DNA of 64,000 bases from Caldora sp. SIO3E6. GTDB lineage: Bacteria; Cyanobacteriota; Cyanobacteriia; Cyanobacteriales; Coleofasciculaceae. Made by a program: the position numbers and the translations under genes. The notes below the pieces were generated by a model, which made no database searches, was not told where the DNA came from, and saw only the letters and a list, made by a program, of their open reading frames with translations. This document shows, in pieces, positions 47,201-55,392 of this stretch. The stretch lies in assembly GCA_010672185.1 (NCBI GenBank), contig JAAHHL010000032.1, positions 36,280 to 100,279 of the forward strand, in the 5' to 3' direction. Numbering within the stretch: position 1 is the stretch's first letter; each line of letters begins with the position of its first letter.

Positions 47201-47977
47201 AAGCATCAACGTTCAAAATTTACCCATCTATTTGCTATTCAGAATCCCACTGAAGACCTAAGTTATAGCGATATTGAAGTGCAAACTATTCGGAAAATAT
47301 TTCAACCGTATGATGATGTTCTCATTAAAAAAGCAGCTAAAAAAGAATTGATTGAAAATCGGCTGTTTGGCACCGCCAATTGTGTCCACTTTTCTTGTCA
47401 TGGCTACTTCAACTCAGACATTTCTATGCTTTCAGCGCTCTTGCTGAATGATTCTCAAGTTCCTGCTGGTTCTAGCCACAATCCTCCATATTGTCTTTCT
47501 TTTCCGGATGGTAGTGCAATCGATTTGAGTAAATGTCTGACTTTAGGAGAAATCTTTGCACTCGATCTCAGTCAATGTCGTCTTGTTACCCTATCAGCCT
47601 GCGAAACAGGTTTTATCGATTTCCGCATCCTCAGCGATGAATATGTAGGTTTACCTAGCGGCTTTCTAGTTGCAGGAAGTCCCAGTGTAGTCAGCAGCCT
47701 GTGGACAGTAAACGACTTATCCACTGCATTTTTGATGATTCAGTTTTATCAAAACCTCCAAAAAGGTTTGGCTGTGGTTTTGGCAATTAATCAGGCTCAA
47801 CTCTGGCTCAGGGATATCACAAAAGCTGAATTAAAAGCCTGGATAACAGCTAATTCCCTTCCACTTGACCCCGCAATGCGGCACAATCTCAATAAAAGAT
47901 TGCACAAGTTGCAAGATGACCAAAAACCCTTCCAAGAGCCGTTTCATTGGGCAGCGTTCTGTGCTATCGGTCAGTGA
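44240..47977 (+). CDS. TPR-CHAT protease, type 1 (10+1 TPRs)
   Basis: This 1245-aa protein has the complete type 1 plan: N-terminal helical domain (MNEQRQEAYLEII; about 1-80), linker module (DKLDRRC), ten diverged 46-aa TPRs plus one, the YVERSKARSLVELL hinge, coiled coil, and CHAT with His1054 (FSCHG) and Cys1121 (SACETG). The TPR units differ more from one another than in the gene at 16126, so this solenoid looks older. Its stop overlaps an ATG (TGATG) that opens only 18 codons; the next real gene starts 53 bp further on. It is the last of the contiguous array. Confidence 0.9.
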   Translation: MNEQRQEAYLEIISALLGCPSGEEPQVIMAANPDFIDIGLVEVMKQVAAVYVQRGEQNTADFLTNIASQIAEALESLGAESTDEGGETSPTIHSAKYNDFLTQILHLVIESDSDPQTVYPFLNNNLDKLDRRCVRELQEWSKENLSKYESEEARKIAVGIANLSNILQDFPVGNRASNLEIALTGCEIVATFFDSQVFPIQWAGIQINLGNIYHRRIQENRRDNLEQAITYYQAALQVFTLEAFPQQWALAQNNLGNVYLERIQGEHAQNLEEAIHCYNLALQVRTRQTVPPDWAQTKANLSNAYRDRIYGNRSDNLEQAIAVCQEALQILTQRDFPHEWAITKTNLGTAYQERIRGNPAENLEVAITVYREALQIRTRETIPQGWAEVQMNLGNVYRTRIFGNRGENLEKAIAAFQEALKVFTREIYPQQWAITQTNFGSAYQERVKGDRAENLEKSVAAYESALLVLTREDFPQDWARIQINLGSAHYSRILGDRSQNLELAISFYQKALQVYTKETFPEIWGQTQCNLGNAYGDRIKGDREDNLEIAIVAYESALQVFTNTEYPLDWALIQTNLGGTYYQKNRGDSEENIEAAIVACKLALQVFIYETSPEDWARAQSNLAAAYYDRIRGSREENLEAAIAACKSALRFYTLDVSPQDYTRILFTLGLIYQQFGQLHDAYSTFNSAIECVEYQSGKITSGEPVKQKLASQWARYYWSMVEVCLELAIADPQYYARAIEYVERSKARSLVELLASLDLYTKGDIPENIINELKRLRRGISAKQRQLDLVVELERLDETNRIYRQQLHQELHSLQQEFNQLLNQIEAIDPNFSVPHKIESISFEEIRQLLTDDQTVLIEWYITSEAIFTFMVTQQAEYPRVWQSSLAEKTALLDWIKEYISDYAHNKNQWQSQLSESLHDLAQILHVDDILSSLPNSCQKLKIVPHLFLHLFPLHALPIVDKRCLLDRFSKGVSYAPSCQVLQVSQKHQRSKFTHLFAIQNPTEDLSYSDIEVQTIRKIFQPYDDVLIKKAAKKELIENRLFGTANCVHFSCHGYFNSDISMLSALLLNDSQVPAGSSHNPPYCLSFPDGSAIDLSKCLTLGEIFALDLSQCRLVTLSACETGFIDFRILSDEYVGLPSGFLVAGSPSVVSSLWTVNDLSTAFLMIQFYQNLQKGLAVVLAINQAQLWLRDITKAELKAWITANSLPLDPAMRHNLNKRLHKLQDDQKPFQEPFHWAAFCAIGQ

Positions 47978-48029
47978 TGAAACACTATCGATACCAGACC
48001 CGATATTACCAGCCCCAGCTGCCCCAATC

Positions 48030-50444
48030 ATGAACCAAATACCCCAGACGATGGCACTGCGTAGTCCCAGCCTTACCCTCTATGGGTTCCATCTCCGCAA
48101 CAGCATCAATCAGGGACTAGAGCCAACCGTAGCAGCAGCACCTCGGTTGTGGGAGGAGTTAGTCGATTTGGGAAATGCCCTCCACATTGGGGAACTACAA
48201 ACTCTACAACAAGAACTAATCTGTTATGAAGGCGATCGCTATTTCCCAGAAGCTGAAGATATTTGGGGCGCTGAATACACTAATCTATTACAAAATCAAG
48301 AACCAAGTCTACGGTTTCAAGTTCCTCCTCAAGCAGGCGGATTGAAGCTTCAGGGATTGTTCTCTCCTTTTCGTTTACACGATACCTATGCGATCGATCT
48401 GACCCTATATTCTCAAGATACTTTTACTCTACCACAATTAAATGATCTCAATCCCCAAAACCTGATCTTACAAAATATTCAGGCTTCTTTGGGACAAACC
48501 CTATTGCTGTTTGGTCAACCTCCAGAAACACAAGAAGGTAACTATCAAGCTTTAGCAGATGCTTGTGTCGCTCAATTATTTCCCAGAAAACAGGCAATCA
48601 ATTTAGTTGATACAGGTTGTTTGTTAGGAAATCCGATTTGTGAGTATGAAAGTGGACTAACCAACCCAGCTAACAAACTTCATATCCTCGTGTGGTTGGA
48701 ATGCCAGGATATGAATCCCAGCCACATGGATAGAGTAGCGGAAATCCTACTTCATCTGCTGTGGTGTCGCCATAAAATTCTCTATGTCTATCAACAGTCT
48801 CGCTGGTGCGTAAGTCAAGCCAAGAAACTTTACAGCAGTTTGGAGCAGTATATAAATAACTTTAGTCAAATTTCTGAAGCACAAAATAAGCGATCGCATC
48901 TGATACACTTACAGACTAAATTACAGCAGCTAGAGCTGGACTATGCTAATTACCTATCTGACTTGGAAGAACACCAAAAAACCATTGCTATTAATGAACT
49001 CAATTACAAAACTTACTTGGAGAGGCTAGAGAAGTTACCATCCACTAAGTTGAGTTTTGGTCAAGATTTTTTGCGGCACATCCGTAATAAGTTTCAAAGG
49101 CAAATTCAAGTAGACCTCGACTACCTGACGATTGGGCGCGATCGCCTGCAACATCTAAAGGCTACAGTCAAAGAAAGTATTGCTACTGAACCCGCTGCCA
49201 GCGAACCTCCCTATGGTAAGGAGTCTGGGGAACAGGAGCGTCAATTGGCACTGGTTTTGCCAAAAAAGCTACATTATTATGGGAATAATGCCTTACAAAG
49301 TAATATGCCTGGGATTCCTTCTGAAATCTATCCCCTACTGAAACAAGCTCTGTCGGATTGTGATCAATTCAAGAGTCACAGCCGACTATACGATTTCTTT
49401 GATGCCAATGATCCACTCAAACCTTGGTGCGATGATTTGCCAGAAGTTGATAATCGAACTGAAAGAGCAGAAAGGGTAATTGGCTTCCTAGTTAACGAAC
49501 ACCGAAGCGATACTCAAGAAAATGTATTGCTCATACTGCTACGTTTATTAAAAGACCAGATAAACTCGATTAAACCGCTTCATCACACTTTATCCAGTCT
49601 ATTACAAGAACTCGTACCCGTACTTTCAGGTTCTAATAGCAACTCCAGCTCCAAAGTTGTACCTTTTTCCAAGCCAACTAATTCAGAGACTTCACCTAAA
49701 GCGGAATTGGCTCTAGAAGCTAACTTAAAACGCGAACCGATGCGTTTCACCGCCGCCGATGAAAAACTGTGGAATTGCACTCGTGCAGTTGCTCAGGTGA
49801 GCGTTCCTAAAATTGTTAGCGGGAGCAGGAAGAAAATTCCCACAGGTACAGGATGGTTAGTGACTCCCAACTTAGCATTAACTTGCTGGCACGTAATAGA
49901 AGCCAGAGACATCACAAAAGAGCGGCGAATTCGTGCGTCTGACCTCCAGAAACAAATTGCCAATAGTACGTTTACTTTTGACTTTACACAACCCGGTGAA
50001 GGGATTGAATATGGTCTAGAACAGCTCGAACATGAGGATGTTAATTTAGATTATGCGTTGCTGCGGTTGCGCGATCGCGAGGATCACCCGCTCGAAAAAA
50101 GGCGGTTCTTGACATTAGATGCAGATGTGCCCCTGACACTTCAAACTCAATTTTATGTAATCCAGCATCCCAAAGGACTGCCCCAGCAGCGCTCCGGCGG
50201 ATTTTTTGTCGAATCTGCCTCAGATACCAAGATACTTCATAGTGCTCCCACCGAGGGCGGTACGTCAGGAGCGCCTGTGCTGAATGTCACTAACTTTCGA
50301 GTAGTGGCATTACATAATAGCGAAAATGAAGCTAAACACTACCGGCAAGCCACGACAATTAAAGCTATCTTGGCTGATTTAAAGCAACATCGCCCAAAAT
50401 TGTACGATGAAATCGTAGCGGCACAAAACCCAAATCAGGAGTAA
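48030..50444 (+). CDS. EAD-trypsin-like serine protease, 804 aa
   Basis: The C-terminal ~220 residues are a trypsin-like (S1) protease with triad His621 (LTCWHV), Asp674 (NLDYALL) and Ser746 (GGTSGAP). Before it lies a helical effector-associated-type domain (about 435-530, with LYDFFDANDPLKPW and ERVIGFLVNEH motifs). The N-terminal ~400 residues are an unassigned region with a coiled coil (about 285-340), possibly related to the CASPASE/TPR-associated CATRA-N domain. EADs recruit effectors to STAND/MoxR systems through homotypic contacts. I chose ATG 48030 because the longer frame runs back into the preceding CHAT gene; ATG 48051 (MALRSPS) is an alternative. No signal peptide is seen, so it should act in the cytoplasm. 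Confidence 0.85.
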   Translation: MNQIPQTMALRSPSLTLYGFHLRNSINQGLEPTVAAAPRLWEELVDLGNALHIGELQTLQQELICYEGDRYFPEAEDIWGAEYTNLLQNQEPSLRFQVPPQAGGLKLQGLFSPFRLHDTYAIDLTLYSQDTFTLPQLNDLNPQNLILQNIQASLGQTLLLFGQPPETQEGNYQALADACVAQLFPRKQAINLVDTGCLLGNPICEYESGLTNPANKLHILVWLECQDMNPSHMDRVAEILLHLLWCRHKILYVYQQSRWCVSQAKKLYSSLEQYINNFSQISEAQNKRSHLIHLQTKLQQLELDYANYLSDLEEHQKTIAINELNYKTYLERLEKLPSTKLSFGQDFLRHIRNKFQRQIQVDLDYLTIGRDRLQHLKATVKESIATEPAASEPPYGKESGEQERQLALVLPKKLHYYGNNALQSNMPGIPSEIYPLLKQALSDCDQFKSHSRLYDFFDANDPLKPWCDDLPEVDNRTERAERVIGFLVNEHRSDTQENVLLILLRLLKDQINSIKPLHHTLSSLLQELVPVLSGSNSNSSSKVVPFSKPTNSETSPKAELALEANLKREPMRFTAADEKLWNCTRAVAQVSVPKIVSGSRKKIPTGTGWLVTPNLALTCWHVIEARDITKERRIRASDLQKQIANSTFTFDFTQPGEGIEYGLEQLEHEDVNLDYALLRLRDREDHPLEKRRFLTLDADVPLTLQTQFYVIQHPKGLPQQRSGGFFVESASDTKILHSAPTEGGTSGAPVLNVTNFRVVALHNSENEAKHYRQATTIKAILADLKQHRPKLYDEIVAAQNPNQE

Positions 50445-50447
50445 ATT

Positions 50448-51530
50448 ATGCCCACAGGTGCTAGTCAACCATTTTACCTACAAGACCAACCTACCCCTCC
50501 ATCCCAACTTGAGCTAGACAACAGCTACTTTCTAGTCAAGCTGCACGATGCTCAAGCATTTTTTCAGGCTAATTTCCTAAAAAATGCCGATCTAGTGATA
50601 TTTAGTTCTTCTGTTACCAGCTCTTTTCAACCAAATTCCTCTACCCAAAGTCTGCATAAAATATCGACAATTCAAAGAAATACTCCTTGTCGCTTGGGTC
50701 TTAGCACTAATTTAACTGACTGGTTGCCCGCCAAATCTGGTGACTCATTACGAATTAACATCAAGTATACGGTGTTGCAGGGTAGACCCATACAAAAGTT
50801 CGTAAACCATATGCAACAAGCCGATTTAGTCGCGAAGTTGTCTTTACGACCTGATTGGGCTGTGGCTGTTAAGGTGACGGATATCGTTGGCAAGTTATTG
50901 AGTTTTCTGGCACAGGAAGGGAAACAACAAGATTTGTTTCCCTTGGTGATGGATTTCAACGTAGCGGATTTAAGAGCAGGCTACTATCTTGTCTATGGTT
51001 CCCATAGCGATGAACTTTGGCCTCCACCTCAATTTCTGAAAATTGATGCGAATGAACGCTTAATAGATAACAGTTTTAAAAGTTCTCTTTCTCGTCTTTC
51101 TTATGCGGTCATTCGAGTCTTGGGAATCAAGAGATTGCGCCAAGAAGAGTTTCGCGATGAACCTTGGTGGCAACTATTACAAACGGTTAAAGAAAATATA
51201 CTTAACACAGACCCTACTGATGAACGAGAACGCCGCGAACTATTAGATGAATGGTCTTTTTCCTTGCAGCAGGTTTCGGGATTAGCTTATAAGCGGCGGG
51301 AGTTTTTATTATCGGAAATTCAACAAATTCTTGCGGTTGCTCAAACAGAGGTGGAACAAAAATTAAGACCGCAAGTTACAGCCGAATCTTTTGATGCGGA
51401 AGATGAGCTTCCTGATGAATTGCAGGATATTCTAGGTGTAGAAACCGAGCAAGACTTGCACAATCTAGTCCGAGACTATCAGGATGCGTTAGAGGTATCC
51501 CAGCAATTGCTGAAGCAGTATGAACTGTGA
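50448..51530 (+). CDS. uncharacterised protein with a shared C-terminal helical domain, 360 aa
   Basis: The start has an aggag site that overlaps the previous stop. The N-terminal ~230 residues look beta-rich (alternating hydrophobic strands such as NSYFLVKLHDAQAFF and DSLRINIKYTVLQG) and match no family I recognise. The C-terminal ~125 residues are helical and highly charged (DEPWWQLLQTVKENIL, then TDERERRELLDEW) and include a segment duplicated almost exactly in the next gene. By position, between a protease and an EAD protein, it may be an effector, a protease substrate or an adaptor. This is inference only. Confidence 0.75.
   Translation: MPTGASQPFYLQDQPTPPSQLELDNSYFLVKLHDAQAFFQANFLKNADLVIFSSSVTSSFQPNSSTQSLHKISTIQRNTPCRLGLSTNLTDWLPAKSGDSLRINIKYTVLQGRPIQKFVNHMQQADLVAKLSLRPDWAVAVKVTDIVGKLLSFLAQEGKQQDLFPLVMDFNVADLRAGYYLVYGSHSDELWPPPQFLKIDANERLIDNSFKSSLSRLSYAVIRVLGIKRLRQEEFRDEPWWQLLQTVKENILNTDPTDERERRELLDEWSFSLQQVSGLAYKRREFLLSEIQQILAVAQTEVEQKLRPQVTAESFDAEDELPDELQDILGVETEQDLHNLVRDYQDALEVSQQLLKQYEL
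51156..51398 (+). repeat. duplicated domain segment, copy 1
   Basis: About 243 bp, coding DEPWWQLL...AESFD, recur at 51900-52139 with few changes and one 3-bp length difference. The copy lies in frame inside the gene at 50448. Confidence 0.9.
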
Positions 51531-51542
51531 GGAGATTGATTA

Positions 51543-52154
51543 GTGGAACTAACATCTGACCTGTACTCGAAATGCCTACGAGTCTTTTTAGACTGTCCGC
51601 CATTTAAAAATTATGACAGTCTTTGTAGATTTTGTACAGCACATAAAGAATTCTCTTTTGTAGTAGGGGATCTAGTAATAGATAACAGTCGATATCATTT
51701 AGTCATGAATAATTTATCTATCCTATGCAAAAGCGAACATCAAGAGTATGGTTTCATATTTCCCCTTTTTGTGAAAGCCTTGCGAAATGATTGTCATCCA
51801 GATAATGCCCGCTGGAGTAAAATTAATGATTTATATGTCGAAATTCAAGAAATTCAGGTTTTGCCTCAACCAACAAGTATTCATCAAAACCGACTCTTTG
51901 ATGAACCTTGGTGGCAACTATTACAAACGGTCAAAGAAAATATACTTAACACAGACCCTACTGATGAACGAGAACGCCGCGAACTATTACATGAATGGAG
52001 TTTTACCTTGAAGCAGGTTCGTGAGTTAGCTCGTAAGCGGGAGTTTCTATTATCGGAAACTAAACAAATTATTGCGGCGGCTCAAACAGAGGTGGAACAA
52101 AAATTAAGACCACAAGTTACAGCCGAATCTTTTGATACAGATTACAATTTGTGA
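51543..52154 (+). CDS. small EAD protein with the shared C-terminal domain, 203 aa
   Basis: A GTG start is preceded by gaggag. Residues 1-100 are a helical domain (LYSKCLRVFLDCPPFKNYDSL...PLFVKALRND...WSKINDLYVEIQ) clearly related to the N-terminus of the following iSTAND protein, so it is likely the partner EAD. Residues about 117-200 are the segment shared with the gene at 50448. The protein thus joins the iSTAND gene's recognition domain to the upstream gene's C-terminal domain. It probably acts as an adaptor linking the two (inference). Confidence 0.8.
   Translation: MELTSDLYSKCLRVFLDCPPFKNYDSLCRFCTAHKEFSFVVGDLVIDNSRYHLVMNNLSILCKSEHQEYGFIFPLFVKALRNDCHPDNARWSKINDLYVEIQEIQVLPQPTSIHQNRLFDEPWWQLLQTVKENILNTDPTDERERRELLHEWSFTLKQVRELARKREFLLSETKQIIAAAQTEVEQKLRPQVTAESFDTDYNL
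51900..52139 (+). repeat. duplicated domain segment, copy 2
   Basis: This is the second copy of the 51156-51398 segment, 744 bp downstream, in frame in the small EAD gene. It is 3 bp shorter. Near-identity over most of its length indicates a recent duplication or conversion. Confidence 0.9.
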
Positions 52155-52166
52155 GGTAATTGATTT

Positions 52167-53273
52167 GTGAAGCTGCCAGCTACCCTGTATTGGCAATGCC
52201 GGAAATTATTTTTAAAGTGCGCTCAGTTTGAGGAATATCGGAGGCTTTCTGACTTTTGCAACCCTCAAGAAGAACTCTATTTTTTGGTGGAAGACATAGT
52301 GCAAGAAAAAACGCGGGGAGCCTTAGTTGAATCTTGTTTAAACCTTCTTACACAAGCCGATGAAAGTGGAGATATTTTGCTTATATTCGTAAAAGCTTTG
52401 CAGGATAGCTGTCATTCAGGAAGAACTCTTTGGAGCGAACTGAATGACCTGTACGCTCAAATTAAAGCGCATCAGGAAAAGTATCACTTGTGTCAACCAT
52501 CAATATATTCTTATAATGAAAATCGAATTTTTAAATCGATTCTTGAAATTGACTTTGACGAACAACAAGATGAGGTAACAAAAGCTATAGAGTTGCAAAA
52601 ATCTCTCAAAAGAACAGCCGCATTTCTGATTCACGGCGAGGAAAAGTTTGGGCAAGAAACTTTAGTTCATCGACTCTCTCAATTATCAGAGTTGCGGAAC
52701 GGTCGTCGTATCAAGATTAAAATGACTGGTATGGGTGAGGTTTCCGATTTATGGAATGCAGTTGCTACTTCTTTGACGGGTTCCAAGCAGGTAAGGAACT
52801 TGTCGCTAGATGAAGTGATGCCTTTAATTAGTGAATGTTTGCAAAGTCAGCATTTAATTTTTATATTTACTGAAGTTCACCGTACTTGTATCGGGTTTCT
52901 GCCTGAATTAATCGAACATTTTTGGCGACCGATGGTAGATATAGTTAATTTAAAGGAAACTTACTTGGTCATGTTTCTAGTGGATAATAAGGGAAAGGTA
53001 TGTAAATCGGGAATGCCTTTAGCTTGGCAAATTTGTCAGCAAGAATACCCCAAAGTTCCCCTCCACTTACCTCCAACAAACAGATTTTTACAGAAAAAGC
53101 TGTATCAATGGCTGCGAATGGCAATAGCCGCAGAAGTCGTACCGGAAAGTTTATCCGTCGAGACGTTACTTCAAGAGTCTCAAGGTGGTGTCCCAGAACT
53201 TGTTTATCAAAGAATTTGTCACTACTGTGGTTGTAGTTGGGAAGGAGGATTGGCAAAATGGTTGATTCAGTGA
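52167..53273 (+). CDS. EAD-inactive STAND (iSTAND) protein, 368 aa
   Basis: A GTG start follows gaggt, 9 bases upstream. Residues 1-100 form an EAD like that of the previous gene (LYWQCRKLFLKC...LIFVKALQDSC). From about 120 to 360 the fold pattern is that of a STAND P-loop NTPase, but the nucleotide site is degenerate: the P-loop position reads GEEKFGQET (157-165) without the GKT lysine, and the Walker B position reads LIFIFTEVH. It ends with winged-helix-like helices. This matches the iSTAND component described for MoxR-vWA ternary conflict systems, where it is thought to couple recognition to effector EADs. The end overlaps the MoxR gene by 16 bp. Confidence 0.82.
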   Translation: MKLPATLYWQCRKLFLKCAQFEEYRRLSDFCNPQEELYFLVEDIVQEKTRGALVESCLNLLTQADESGDILLIFVKALQDSCHSGRTLWSELNDLYAQIKAHQEKYHLCQPSIYSYNENRIFKSILEIDFDEQQDEVTKAIELQKSLKRTAAFLIHGEEKFGQETLVHRLSQLSELRNGRRIKIKMTGMGEVSDLWNAVATSLTGSKQVRNLSLDEVMPLISECLQSQHLIFIFTEVHRTCIGFLPELIEHFWRPMVDIVNLKETYLVMFLVDNKGKVCKSGMPLAWQICQQEYPKVPLHLPPTNRFLQKKLYQWLRMAIAAEVVPESLSVETLLQESQGGVPELVYQRICHYCGCSWEGGLAKWLIQ

Positions 53274-54178
53274 TTCCTCGCGTCTATACGGGTACAAAGC
53301 AACCGTCTCCAGAAGAGCGAGAACTTTATGGAGTTCAGCCTTATTACCCTTCAGAAGAGTTGATTGAAGCAGTCAACCTGACTATCTTTTTACAGAAACG
53401 TCCTCTATTGCTGAAAGGCGAACCTGGGTGCGGGAAAACGAGACTGGCAGAGGCAGTAGCTCGCGAGTTAGGATTACCTTATGAAGCCTGGTATATCAAG
53501 TCTACAACTAGAGCTAAAGATGAATGCTATACTTACGATGCAGTCGGTCGCCTTCACGATGCTCAACTGGCACAATTTGATAGCGAACAACGCTCTAAAG
53601 TAAAAAATATCGGTGAGTACATTAAATTAGGTTCTTTAGGTCGTGCTTTTCAAAACGAGCAGCGGACTGTACTACTAATTGATGAAATAGATAAAGCCGA
53701 TATTGATTTTCCCAACGATTTGCTACAGGAGTTAGATGAGAGGCGGTTTACCATCCAGGAAACGGGAGAGGAAATTAAGGCAAAGCAGCCGCCGATTATA
53801 TTTATTACCAGTAACGACGAGAAAGATTTACCAGATGCCTTTTTACGCCGTTGCTTGTTCCACTATATCGAATTTCCTTCTGAATCGGACTTGGTGAAGA
53901 TTCTTAATGCTCACTTTCCCGATTCGTCATCAGCAGCCATTGATGGGGCAGTGTCCAGCTTCCACAAACTCCGACAACAGATGGAAAAAGACAGTAGTAG
54001 AACTGGGAAAAAGGTGAGTACCAGCGAGTTAATTGATTGGTTTACTATCTTGCGACAATATCCTGAAGACGAACTATTAGCAAAGCTCAATGGAAAACTT
54101 CCTTTTGCTGGGATGTTACTCAAATCTTGGAGGAGTTATCGAAACTACTTAAGCACGCCAGGGGAGGAGAAAAAATGA
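53258..54178 (+). CDS. MoxR-family AAA+ ATPase, 306 aa
   Basis: I chose ATG 53258 because aaggagg lies 10 bases upstream; the longer frame has no such site. The protein has Walker A GEPGCGKT (54-61), Walker B LLIDEID (139-145, Asp142-Glu143), sensor 1 Asn186 (ITSND) and an arginine-finger pair Arg197-Arg198 (FLRRC), so it should hydrolyse ATP. MoxR ATPases remodel partner proteins and typically pair with vWA proteins for metal-dependent activation. It overlaps the vWA gene by four bases (ATGA), which supports a stoichiometric pair. Confidence 0.93.
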   Translation: MVDSVIPRVYTGTKQPSPEERELYGVQPYYPSEELIEAVNLTIFLQKRPLLLKGEPGCGKTRLAEAVARELGLPYEAWYIKSTTRAKDECYTYDAVGRLHDAQLAQFDSEQRSKVKNIGEYIKLGSLGRAFQNEQRTVLLIDEIDKADIDFPNDLLQELDERRFTIQETGEEIKAKQPPIIFITSNDEKDLPDAFLRRCLFHYIEFPSESDLVKILNAHFPDSSSAAIDGAVSSFHKLRQQMEKDSSRTGKKVSTSELIDWFTILRQYPEDELLAKLNGKLPFAGMLLKSWRSYRNYLSTPGEEKK

Positions 54179-55392
54179 ATCCTGCTGATGTGCCTTTACT
54201 GAATGTTTTGCTGAGCCTTTTTAAGGAGTTGCGAAAGTGGGGTCTTCCTCTGGGAGTGGAAGAGTATATGTTGGCGGTACAGGCATTACAAGCTGGGTTT
54301 GGTATCGGCGATCGCAACTCCCTAGAACGACTTTGCTGTACCCTGTGGACAAAATCTGAAGTAGAAGCTCGTTTGTTGAAACGACTGCTTGATGAGGTAA
54401 TAAAGCGACCGGTGGAAATCTCTAAATCCACCACGACTGAATCGCCACAAACAGTTCCAGAAACATCTCAGCAATCTCAACCTCAAACCTCAGCAACGGA
54501 ACCAGAAAAACCTGCCACTTCTGCTACACCTTCACCGGTTTCAGCAACATCAGAATCATCCTCATCTGAAGCTCCATTAGAAGAACCTGCTCAAACTGCA
54601 TCTCAAACCACTTCCCCTGCTGAAATTCCCCTCAACATAGACGAACCAGAACAGGTAATTCAAGCTATCCGGCAAAGTGAACCTAACAGCTTAGAAATGA
54701 GCTACTACCGCCAAAATTCAGTCGATGAATACTTGCCAGTAACCCCTCGACAGCTCAAGCAAAGTTGGCGTTTTCTCCGCCGTCGAGTGCGGGAAGGTTC
54801 TCTAGAAGAACTGGATGTGGAAGGTACGGTAGAAAAAATTTGTCAGCAAGGGGTTTTACTAGAACCCGTGATGATGCCAAGCTATAAAAACAGAGCGGAA
54901 CTCGTATTACTCGTTGACCAAGGCGGCTCGATGGTGCCTTTTCATCATTTATCCCGTCAATTAATAAATAAAGCGCAGCATGGTGGAAATCTCACTAAAA
55001 TTGGTGTTTACTACTTTTATAATTATCCGGGAAAATATTTATATACTGACCCCAATCGGCTTAAATATCAGCTAGTTACAGATATTTTAGAAGCAATGGA
55101 TAGCAGAACAGGGGTACTAATCGTCAGTGATGCAGGAGCAGCACGAGGAAACTTGAATGAAGCACGAGTGGAATATACGGTAAAATTCCTCGAACAGCTT
55201 GAGCAGTCAGTACGTTATTATGCCTGGTTGAATCCCATGCCTAACGATAGCTGGCAGGATACTACTGCTGGCGATATTGCCCGTTTCGTGCCAATGTTTG
55301 AAATGAGCCGCGAGGGATTGAATGCGGCTATTAATACTTTGCGAGGACGTTATATTTATTGGGAGCGTCCTGATCGGGGGAGGGTGCAATAA
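54175..55392 (+). CDS. vWA-domain partner of MoxR, 405 aa
   Basis: ATG 54175 overlaps the MoxR stop and has a strong ggggaggag site. Residues 1-80 are a helical domain, 85-155 a Ser/Thr/Pro/Glu-rich flexible linker, and 240-405 a von Willebrand factor A domain with a MIDAS of the form Asp248-x-Gly250-x-Ser252 (VDQGGSM) and a later SDAGAARGN loop. The arrangement matches the vWA proteins of MoxR-vWA conflict systems, in which the MIDAS metal site links the ATPase to a client. The next gene starts on its stop codon (taATG). Confidence 0.9.
   Translation: MNPADVPLLNVLLSLFKELRKWGLPLGVEEYMLAVQALQAGFGIGDRNSLERLCCTLWTKSEVEARLLKRLLDEVIKRPVEISKSTTTESPQTVPETSQQSQPQTSATEPEKPATSATPSPVSATSESSSSEAPLEEPAQTASQTTSPAEIPLNIDEPEQVIQAIRQSEPNSLEMSYYRQNSVDEYLPVTPRQLKQSWRFLRRRVREGSLEELDVEGTVEKICQQGVLLEPVMMPSYKNRAELVLLVDQGGSMVPFHHLSRQLINKAQHGGNLTKIGVYYFYNYPGKYLYTDPNRLKYQLVTDILEAMDSRTGVLIVSDAGAARGNLNEARVEYTVKFLEQLEQSVRYYAWLNPMPNDSWQDTTAGDIARFVPMFEMSREGLNAAINTLRGRYIYWERPDRGRVQ

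Noticed and set aside
6516..47977. Craspase-type (type III-E) system because of the TPR-CHAT proteins
   Set aside because: No Cas7-11-like effector, CRISPR array or Csx30/31-like gene is visible; only the TPR-CHAT architecture is shared.
47865..48029. Longer N-terminus of the EAD-trypsin gene
   Set aside because: It overlaps the 3' end of the preceding CHAT gene in another frame and has low-complexity composition; ATG 48030 follows the stop.
50448..51530. Bacterial gasdermin next to the protease genes
   Set aside because: The length and the helical charged C-terminus do not fit, and no N-terminal lipidation-type cysteine is present; kept only as an unknown candidate effector.
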